From Streptomyces sp. H39-S7 (GTDB lineage Bacteria; Actinomycetota; Actinomycetes; Streptomycetales; Streptomycetaceae), in the NCBI RefSeq assembly GCF_027158205.1, contig NZ_JAPVLU010000033.1:49481-113480 (forward strand): a stretch of DNA of 64,000 nucleotides, read 5' to 3'. Below the pieces are notes generated by a model. It was given only the letters and a program-made list of their open reading frames with translations. It did no database searches and was not told where the DNA came from. Made by a program: the position numbers and the translations under genes. Below are positions 58,261 to 64,000 of the stretch, piece after piece (position 1 is the first letter of the stretch; every line of letters starts with the position of its first letter).

Positions 58261-59310
58261 TCACCTCGGCCTGTCGAGTCGCTGGATGAGCATGTCGGCG
58301 AGCCGGTCGCGGGACGGCGGCGCGGCTTGGTGGGTGAGGTAGATCGCGTTCAGCAGCTGGTCGGCGGCGAGGAGTTCACTGCGTGAGCGCTCCAGGAACC
58401 GGGTGATCAGGTCGTCGCCGATCCTGGCCGCCTCGGCGCCCAGGTGCGCCCTGACCACGGTGGCGAGCCGCTTGTGGTCGGGCTGCCCCAGCTCCAGGTG
58501 GATGCAGCGGCGCAGCAGCGGCGCCGGGAAGTCGCGTTCGCCGTTGCTGGTCAGGACCACGAACGGGAAGGCCCGGCAGCCGACCCGGCCGTCCTTGACC
58601 GTCACCTTCGTACTGTCGTCGGTGAGCACCTCGACCCGCGGCTCGCGCTCCGCGAGCCGTTCTAGTTCGGGGATCGCGAACTCGCCCTCCTCCAACACGT
58701 TCAGCAGGTCATTGGGAAGATCGATGTCGCTCTTGTCCAGTTCATCCACGAGCAGGACGCGTGGCCGCGCCGTCGGCAGCAGCGCCGTGCCGAGCGGACC
58801 CAGCCGGATATAGCTGCCGATGCCGCCGGGCGTCTGGGCCCGGCTGCTCGCCGCGATCTGGGTGTCCTGGAGCCGGGCGATGGCGTCGTAGCGGTAGAGG
58901 CCGTCCTGGAGCGTGGTGCGGCTGACGATGGGCCAGCGCAGCACACGGCCGAGTCCCAGTTCGTACGCGACGGCGTGCGCGAGCGTGCTCTTGCCCGTCC
59001 CGGGGCTGCCGGTGACCAGCAGCGGACGCCGCAGGTACAGCGCGGCGTTGACGATCTCCAGCTCCTCCGGGCTCGGCCGGTGCAGCTGCGCCATGTGCCG
59101 GTACGCGCCGAGGCGGCGGGTCGAGGCACTGTCCGTGCCGGGGCCGGGCTCCACGAGGGGGCCGCCGTCGAAGTCCCGCCAGGGCGGCGGGTCGGGCAGC
59201 GTGCTGATGCCGTCGTGCGGCTCCCCCGCCCCCCGGTAGATGAGCCACTCGTTCTCGTCGTTGCCGTCGACGCCGGCAGTCGCGTCGGGCCGCGCGTTGA
59301 TGTCAGGCAC
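58261..59310 (-). CDS. MoxR-family AAA+ ATPase of the ternary system
   Basis: This 349-residue AAA+ ATPase has Walker A LLVTGSPGTGKSTLAHAV (P-loop 101-108), Walker B RVLLVDELDKSDIDLPNDL, sensor 1 FPFVVLTSNGERDFPAPLLRR with Arg finger candidates, and a C-terminal lid. MoxR ATPases typically pair with vWA proteins as chaperone-like remodelers. GTG 59310 has GAGGAG 6 nt upstream and is preferred over the longer frame to 59391. The pattern MoxR + vWA + VMAP is that of ternary NTP-dependent conflict systems. Confidence 0.93.
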   Translation of the reverse strand: MPDINARPDATAGVDGNDENEWLIYRGAGEPHDGISTLPDPPPWRDFDGGPLVEPGPGTDSASTRRLGAYRHMAQLHRPSPEELEIVNAALYLRRPLLVTGSPGTGKSTLAHAVAYELGLGRVLRWPIVSRTTLQDGLYRYDAIARLQDTQIAASSRAQTPGGIGSYIRLGPLGTALLPTARPRVLLVDELDKSDIDLPNDLLNVLEEGEFAIPELERLAEREPRVEVLTDDSTKVTVKDGRVGCRAFPFVVLTSNGERDFPAPLLRRCIHLELGQPDHKRLATVVRAHLGAEAARIGDDLITRFLERSRSELLAADQLLNAIYLTHQAAPPSRDRLADMLIQRLDRPR

Positions 59311-59410
59311 TATGTGCTCCTCGTCGCTCGTACGTCGATGGCAGGAGCGCAGACCACGTACCGACCGTCCCACGGAGTGGGCGCGGAACATAAGGGGTGT
59401 GTTCGGCCGG

Positions 59411-61522
59411 TCATGGCGTCTCCAGCGGCTGATCGGTGCCGGGCAGCGGTCGGGTGGGGTCGTCGTACAGCAGGATCAGGTCCTGCGAGAAATAGGCCTC
59501 CAGCTCACGACGTGCCAGGTCGGCACGGAGCCTGCGCACCGCCTCCGGGAGCCGGTCGGCCTGTCCCGCGTCCGCGACCGTGCGCTCCACCCCCCGGTGG
59601 AAGTCCGAGCACACCCGGTCCCGCCCGGCCCGTTCGCGTCGCCACAGGACCACCCCGTATCCGGCGCCCGTCACCCTGCGCAGGGCCGCGGGGCCGTCCT
59701 CGGCCTCGGAGGCGCGGCACAGGATCGGCACCGAGTACAGCCCGCGGAAGCGCAGTTCGGCGTCGGCGGGCACCGGCATCGGCGTCCCCTGGTCGCAGTC
59801 CAGGATCACCGGCTCCATCGGACCCGCCTGCACCCGCTTCCAGCGGGCCCGCCGCAGTGCCGCGTCCTCGCCGACCTCGTCCGGATCGTAGTCCGGGTCG
59901 GCCGGGCGCACGACGACCGGGCGCAGCTCACCCAGCGCCGGTCCACCCGGCCGGCTGCTCCAGGTCTCCACCGGCAGTTCGAGCAGCGCCCTGACCAGGG
60001 CCACCTGGAGGACCGCCGGGCGGTCCGGTTCGTCGCACCGGCGGAACGCCTCGGCGAGCGGGGCGCTCAGCCGCTGCGGCAGCTCGCCCAGCCGTGTGCC
60101 GTCGGCGCCCTCGGCGACCGGCCGGACGTCGCCCGCCGCGTCCACGATGGCGATCCGCCAGTCGTAGCTGTCCCGTTCCCAGCCGCGGCGGTCGATCTCC
60201 AGCAGCACCGAGGCGTACGACACCGCCTCACGGACCGGCCGGCTTTCGGGACCCGCCGCCGCCCGCACCCCGGACGGGCCGGGGTCCATCCGGCGGGCGT
60301 TGACCCGGGAGAGCCACTCACGCCCCAGGTCGTTGCGGAATCCGCGCGACAGGTCCCGTTCGCTCGCCGCGACGGCCGCCGCCCAGTTCCACAGCCTGCG
60401 CTCGGTGCCGTGCGCCGCCTCGTACGGCCGTTCCGCCGTCGCCACGCGCACGCAGTAGCGCAGGATCGTCTCCAACTCGCTCTGGCCGCGGCGCAGGTCG
60501 TAGAGGAGCCCGAGCCCGTCACGCCAGGAGCGCGGGGCGAGCGGCAGGTTCTCGCAGGGCTGGCCGCGCAGCTCGTCCACGGCCGCCAGCAGGCTCGACG
60601 TGCTGACCGGCGGCGGGAGTTCGGCGAGCAGCCCGAGCAGCTCGGTGCGCATGCCGGGCGACAGGGCGCGCCCGGCGGTCGCTCCCAGCAGGTTGTGGGC
60701 GTCGGTCCAGGTCGTGCGGTTGGTGTCGGCGAGCCGGTGGCGGTCGGCGTGGTGCCGGTCGTGGGCGTGGATCACCCGCTGGAAGAGGTCGGACCCGGCC
60801 CTGGCCGGCCCCTGCGGGAGGGGCAGCCCGCGCAACTGCACGACGGATATGGCCAGTCCGCCGTCCTGCCCGCCGCGGCGGGCCTTGAGGACGCCGATCA
60901 CCTCGCCGCGCGCGAGGTCGACGACCGGGCCGCCGGAGGCGCCGGACGGGATCTCGTCCTCGTTGCCGAGCCGGAGCTTGCCGTCCTTGCCCAGTTCGCC
61001 GCGGATCGTGCACCGGCCGCTGACGTCCTCGACCTCGCCGTCCACCTCCATGCAGCCGAAGAAGGCCACTTCCTTGCGGGTGAACACCTTGGAGGTGCGC
61101 TCGGTGAGCCAGACGCACGCGTGCGGCGCCGGCTCCAGCAGCCGGATCAGTGCCAGGTCGGGGGCCGGCCACAGCCCGGGTCCCGGATTCTCCAAGGGCT
61201 CGGCCCACTCGACGCGGCCGCGGACCGTGTGCCCGTCGAAGGTGAGACCGACCTCGCGCCCGCCGTCAGCCACCGCGCCTCCCTCGCCCCGAAGCGCCAC
61301 GTGGGCGCAGGTGAGCACCCAGTTCGGGGCGACGAAGAACCCGCTGCCCCACGGGCGGACGGCGACGTCCCCGGCGGCCGAACCGCCGGACCCGTCGGGG
61401 GCATACCCGGGCAGCGGGGCATGAACACGTACGGTGGCGGCTCTCACCAGGGGCGCCAGGGTCTCGAACGGATCCGAGTCCTCGTCCTGTGCGTCCTGTG
61501 CGCCCCCATACCCCCCTGTCAC
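59411..61522 (-). CDS. Trypsin-like protease fused to VMAP-type C-terminal region
   Basis: This is a 703-residue protein. The N-terminal trypsin-like domain has the catalytic triad: WVLTCAHVAL (His74), PDLALIRL (Asp122) and PSGASGGPVVDL (Ser196). A helical middle region (about 260-420) and a C-terminal region follow, with YDWRIAIVDAAGDVRPV, RRVTGAGYGVVLWRRE and FSQDLILLYDDPTRPLP. The last part resembles the VMAP C-terminal domain (vWA-MoxR associated protein). No signal peptide is seen, so the protease acts inside the cell. GTG 61522 begins the minus-strand block that continues to fxsT. It is likely the effector of the ternary system, held inactive until triggered; that is inference. Confidence 0.88.
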   Translation of the reverse strand: MTGGYGGAQDAQDEDSDPFETLAPLVRAATVRVHAPLPGYAPDGSGGSAAGDVAVRPWGSGFFVAPNWVLTCAHVALRGEGGAVADGGREVGLTFDGHTVRGRVEWAEPLENPGPGLWPAPDLALIRLLEPAPHACVWLTERTSKVFTRKEVAFFGCMEVDGEVEDVSGRCTIRGELGKDGKLRLGNEDEIPSGASGGPVVDLARGEVIGVLKARRGGQDGGLAISVVQLRGLPLPQGPARAGSDLFQRVIHAHDRHHADRHRLADTNRTTWTDAHNLLGATAGRALSPGMRTELLGLLAELPPPVSTSSLLAAVDELRGQPCENLPLAPRSWRDGLGLLYDLRRGQSELETILRYCVRVATAERPYEAAHGTERRLWNWAAAVAASERDLSRGFRNDLGREWLSRVNARRMDPGPSGVRAAAGPESRPVREAVSYASVLLEIDRRGWERDSYDWRIAIVDAAGDVRPVAEGADGTRLGELPQRLSAPLAEAFRRCDEPDRPAVLQVALVRALLELPVETWSSRPGGPALGELRPVVVRPADPDYDPDEVGEDAALRRARWKRVQAGPMEPVILDCDQGTPMPVPADAELRFRGLYSVPILCRASEAEDGPAALRRVTGAGYGVVLWRRERAGRDRVCSDFHRGVERTVADAGQADRLPEAVRRLRADLARRELEAYFSQDLILLYDDPTRPLPGTDQPLETP

Positions 61523-61691
61523 GCCGCGTCACCCCCGGTTCGGCCTGCAGTGACGAAAGGCTAGCGGCCTGCGAGGACCTGCGCGAGGGAGTGTCGGAAT
61601 GCTGCCTATCCTTGCCTGGAATGTCCCACCGTCCCTGAGTCGCGGTGTCCGTGTGCACCGGTGACCACTGCTTGGAGCTATGGAGCATCCC

Positions 61692-61874
61692 GTGTACTTC
61701 ACCGATCGCGGTATCGAGGAGCTTGAGAGCCGCCGGGGCGAGGAAGAGGTCTCGTTCGAGTGGCTGGCGTCCCGGCTGCGGGAGTTCGTCGACCTCAATC
61801 CCGACTTCGAGATCCCCGTCGAGCGGCTGGCCACCTGGCTGGCGCGGCTGGACGACGAGGACGACGAGGAGTGA
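61692..61874 (+). CDS. Small conserved acidic protein (DUF6104-like)
   Basis: This is a 60-residue protein: YFTDRGIEELESRRGEEEVS, FEWLASRLREFVDLNPDF and an acidic tail RLDDEDDEE. It is highly conserved in Streptomyces as I recall, named DUF6104. GTG 61692 has GGAG at 6-nt spacing. An in-frame ATG at 61680 is only 2-3 nt from the nearest GGAG, so GTG is preferred. It diverges from the VMAP gene across about 170 bp and is followed by a strong hairpin. Function unknown. Confidence 0.82.
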   Translation: MYFTDRGIEELESRRGEEEVSFEWLASRLREFVDLNPDFEIPVERLATWLARLDDEDDEE

Positions 61875-61881
61875 CCCCGCG

Positions 61882-61906
61882 GGCGGGCGCCGGGCCGGCG
61901 CCCGCC
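61882..61906 (+). terminator. GC-rich hairpin after the small acidic protein gene
   Basis: GGCGGGCGCCGG (61882-61893) is perfectly complementary to CCGGCGCCCGCC (61895-61906); in practice the inner pairs open to form the loop. It lies 7 bp after the stop codon and is a likely terminator. Confidence 0.65.
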
Positions 61907-61985
61907 GCCACCTCCCGCCGCCGCCGCTCGGCAACGGCTCGCGTACGGCTCGACACCTCCGGACAGGCCGCTTGACTTCTCCAGT

Positions 61986-62020
61986 ACGCGATATATCGTG
62001 TCTCCCACCAGACGCGATAT
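61986..62020. promoter_or_regulatory. Probable PadR operator at the DUF4097/PadR promoter
   Basis: ACGCGATATATCGTGT (61986-62001) is a 16-bp near-palindrome with a perfect CGATATATCG core. The half-site ACGCGATAT is repeated at 62012-62020, 26 bp downstream. A TTGACT hexamer (61972-61977) lies just before it, so the palindrome would cover the -10 region. PadR-family regulators often bind ATAT-centred palindromes, and a PadR gene is encoded in this operon. Confidence 0.6.
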
Positions 62021-62057
62021 GTTGCGTTGCCTGCCGTACCACCGAGGAGGGGTCGAC

Positions 62058-62939
62058 ATGAGCGGCACGTCGGAATGGACCATCACCGAACCACAGAAGC
62101 TCGTCTTCGACGCGCCGGTCGACACGGTGCGCGTGCGCATCGTCGGCGGCGCGGTGAACGTCGTCGGCGTCGAGGAGGGCCCGGCCCGGCTGGAGGTCGG
62201 CGAGCTCGACGGACCGCCGCTGCGGGTCAGCCTCGAGGGCGGGGTCCTCACCGTCGGCTACGACGACCTGGAGTGGAAGGGCTTCCTGAAGTGGCTCGGC
62301 GGCAAGGGCTGGGAGCGGCACGCGCTCGTCTCGCTCGCCGTCCCGCAGGCCACCCGCGTCGAGGTCGGCGTGGTCGGGGCCGGCGCGGTGATCTCCGGCA
62401 TCTCCGAGGCCACCCAGATCCGCGCGGTCAACGGTGACGTCACCGTCGTCGGCGCGGCCGGCGCGGTCAGCGCCAACACCGTCTCCGGCAACGTCGAGGC
62501 CCAGGCGGTCTCCGGTGACCTCCAGGTCAGCACCATCTCCGGCGACCTGACCGTCGTCGAGGGCAGCGGCGCCCACATCAGGGCCGACTCCGTGAGCGGC
62601 AACATGGTGCTCGACCTCGCCCCCGCGCAGACGCCCCCCGGCGCCGACGTCCGGCTGAACACCGTCTCCGGCGAGATCGCCATCCGCATCCCGGATCCCG
62701 CGAACGCCGACGTCGACGCCAACACAGCGAGCGGCGCCGTCTCCTGCGCCTTCGAGGACCTGCGGGTCACCGGCCAGTGGGGCGCCAAGCGCATCACCGG
62801 ACGGGTCGGCACCGGCGGCGCGCACCTGAAGGCCACCACCGTCTCCGGCGCCATCGCCCTGCTGCGCCGCCCACCGGTCGACGACGAGCCGGCCGGCGCG
62901 TCGCCCGACGGGACCCCCTCGTTCCGGAAGGACATCTGA
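62058..62939 (+). CDS. DUF4097 family beta-strand repeat protein
   Basis: This 293-residue protein is built from repeating beta-solenoid-like units, for example ANTVSGNVEAQAVSGDLQVS and ISGDLTVVEG, with recurring VSG(D/N/E). This is the DUF4097 (head-GIN-like) pattern. GAGGAGGGG precedes ATG 62058. No signal peptide is seen. It lies 1 bp before the PadR gene and shares its promoter. In many actinobacteria DUF4097 and PadR genes are paired, with unknown function, possibly envelope stress. Confidence 0.87.
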   Translation: MSGTSEWTITEPQKLVFDAPVDTVRVRIVGGAVNVVGVEEGPARLEVGELDGPPLRVSLEGGVLTVGYDDLEWKGFLKWLGGKGWERHALVSLAVPQATRVEVGVVGAGAVISGISEATQIRAVNGDVTVVGAAGAVSANTVSGNVEAQAVSGDLQVSTISGDLTVVEGSGAHIRADSVSGNMVLDLAPAQTPPGADVRLNTVSGEIAIRIPDPANADVDANTASGAVSCAFEDLRVTGQWGAKRITGRVGTGGAHLKATTVSGAIALLRRPPVDDEPAGASPDGTPSFRKDI

Positions 62940-62940
62940 C

Positions 62941-63936
62941 ATGGCCCCCGTCTTCGCCCACGGCCGGCTGCGGCTGTACCTCCTCAAGCTCCTGGACGAG
63001 GCCCCGCGGCACGGCTACGAGGTCATCCGGCTGCTGGAGGAGCGTTTCCACGGCCTCTACGCGCCCTCCGCCGGCACCGTCTACCCGCGGCTGGCCAAGC
63101 TGGAGAAGGAGGGTCTGGTCACCCACAGCACCGAGGGCGGCCGCAAGGTGTACTCCATCTCCGACGCGGGCCGCGCCGAACTGGCCGCCAGGACCGACGA
63201 GATCGCCGACCTGGAGAACGAGATCCGCGAGTCGGTCTCCACGCTCGCCGCCGAGATCCGCGAGGACGTCCGCGGCGCCGCCGGTGACCTGCGCCGCGAG
63301 ATCCGGGCCGCCGCACAGCAGGCCCGCAGCGCCCCGCCCAACGGTGCCGGCACCGACTTCCGCGCCATGAAGCAGGAGTGGAAGGACCAGGCCCGGCGCG
63401 CCAAGGAGGAGAGCCGCCGCGCCAAGGAGGACGCGCGCACCGCCCGCCTGCAGGCGAAGGAGGCCCAGGAGTTCGCCCGCGTCGAGGTGCAGCGGATCGC
63501 CAAGCAGGTCCAGGAGCAGGTGCAGTCGCACGTCCGCGAGGGCGACTGGCAGGGCGGCCTCAAGGAGGGTCTCGCCGAACTCAACCGCGAACTGGGCGCG
63601 CTGGGCCGGGCCACCGGCCACATGTCGGCCTCGTGGCCCCACCGCAAGGCCGGACCCGACGCCCCCGCGGACGTCACCACCGACGCACCCGCCGACGCGG
63701 ACGCCGCGGCGGCCGAGGTGCCGGTGGACGCGCCCGACTGGGCCAAGGAGACCGGGACCGAGGACATCGTCGACCCGGGCCGCGAGCTGGAACGCCTGCT
63801 GGACCGTTTTCGTGACGACATACGTGACGCGGCCCGCGACCGGGGCGTGGACGCCGGTCAGCTGCGCGAGGCCCGGCGCCACCTGTCGACGGCGGCGGCC
63901 CGCATCGCCGCCGTGCTGCGCGGCCCTCAGGACTGA
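62941..63936 (+). CDS. PadR-family transcriptional regulator with long C-terminal extension
   Basis: This is a 331-residue protein. The N-terminal PadR winged helix (about 8-85) has LRLYLLKLLDEAPRHGYEVI, SAGTVYPRLAKLEKEGLV and YSISDAGRAEL. A very long charged helical region (about 90-225, rich in R, E, K and A, probably coiled coil) follows. Then come an Ala/Asp/Pro-rich disordered stretch and a helical C-terminus. Typical PadR proteins are 110-200 residues, so the extension is unusual but common in actinobacterial homologues next to DUF4097. It probably represses its own operon via 61986-62020. Confidence 0.9.
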   Translation: MAPVFAHGRLRLYLLKLLDEAPRHGYEVIRLLEERFHGLYAPSAGTVYPRLAKLEKEGLVTHSTEGGRKVYSISDAGRAELAARTDEIADLENEIRESVSTLAAEIREDVRGAAGDLRREIRAAAQQARSAPPNGAGTDFRAMKQEWKDQARRAKEESRRAKEDARTARLQAKEAQEFARVEVQRIAKQVQEQVQSHVREGDWQGGLKEGLAELNRELGALGRATGHMSASWPHRKAGPDAPADVTTDAPADADAAAAEVPVDAPDWAKETGTEDIVDPGRELERLLDRFRDDIRDAARDRGVDAGQLREARRHLSTAAARIAAVLRGPQD

Positions 63937-63973
63937 CGCGGGGACGCACGGGGGCGGGGTGGCCGGCGCGGGG

Positions 63974-64000
63974 TGCGGGTTCCGGAGGACGGAACCCGCA
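63974..64000 (+). terminator. Hairpin after the PadR gene at the window edge
   Basis: TGCGGGTTCCG (63974-63984) pairs perfectly with CGGAACCCGCA (63990-64000) around a 5-nt loop, 37 bp after the PadR stop. It is a likely terminator and ends exactly at the window edge. Confidence 0.65.

Noticed and set aside
1..64000. CRISPR arrays, insertion sequences, rRNA or complete tRNA genes
   Set aside because: No regular spaced repeats, transposase motifs with terminal inverted repeats, or rRNA/tRNA structures were found. The PTTPP-coding repeats at about 28450-28565 are a protein linker.

Overview
The window is high-GC actinobacterial DNA. GTG and TTG starts are common, and 1-4 nt stop/start overlaps (ATGA, GTGA, TGATG) are frequent. 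It carries a conservon, a DasR/ChiR-type chitinase promoter, an HspR-type (HAIR) site at lon, an E1/E2-type 2-oxoglutarate dehydrogenase, an FxSxx-COOH peptide locus and one TTA codon in a lysozyme gene. Together these point to Streptomyces or another member of the Streptomycetaceae. From memory only, the neighbourhood of kgd, a two-component pair, lon, a conservon and a SEDS/PBP pair resembles the SCO528x-530x part of the S. coelicolor core chromosome, so the left ~17 kb looks like an accessory insert.

Region 1 (1-17.4 kb) is an accessory biosynthetic locus. A minus-strand operon runs from 15408 down to 4205: fatty acyl-AMP ligase, acyl-CoA dehydrogenase, stand-alone ACP, a single KS-AT-ACP polyketide synthase module, a KAS III-like enzyme, a long FkbH-like glyceryl transferase, a second ACP and a phosphopantetheinyl transferase (PPTase). 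This parts list suggests a fatty acid that is activated, probably alpha,beta-desaturated, extended once without ketoreduction, and joined to a glyceryl-ACP unit to give an acyl-tetronate or butenolide-like lipid. The operon is flanked by two paralogous regulators (TrmB-like N-terminus, LuxR-type C-terminal HTH). Each regulator is next to a tiny gene for a secreted peptide. A second PPTase, a metallophosphoesterase and the start of a large LuxR-family (LAL) ATPase regulator fill the left edge.

Region 2 (17.4-48.6 kb) is mostly core-like. It holds a glutathione peroxidase, a pentapeptide-repeat protein, a SEDS (FtsW/RodA) and class B penicillin-binding protein pair, a secreted polysaccharide deacetylase, a CapA-type lipoprotein, two diverging diiron proteins with a TetR regulator, a GH18 chitinase, a PQQ-type propeller protein and an NlpC/P60 hydrolase. 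It continues with a conservon (cvnA-B-C-D) ending in a styrene-monooxygenase-like flavoprotein, a PP2C-like phosphatase, a MarR regulator divergent from a GH25 lysozyme, Lon, a two-component system, and the 2-oxoglutarate dehydrogenase. Several convergent gene pairs are separated by long perfect hairpins.

Region 3 (48.7-61.5 kb) is a minus-strand block that joins two systems. The first is an FxSxx-COOH cyclophane RiPP locus: precursor FxsA, radical SAM/SPASM maturase FxsB, an HExxH-type putative peptide hydroxylase, and a TIR/NB-ARC/TPR protein. The second, directly upstream, is a ternary vWA-MoxR-VMAP set, comprising a SAV_2336-type vWA protein, a MoxR AAA+ ATPase, and a trypsin-like protease with a VMAP-type C-terminus. 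Such ternary sets have been proposed as NTP-dependent conflict or immunity systems. The right end (61.6-64.0 kb) has a small conserved acidic protein and a DUF4097/PadR pair with a probable autoregulatory operator.
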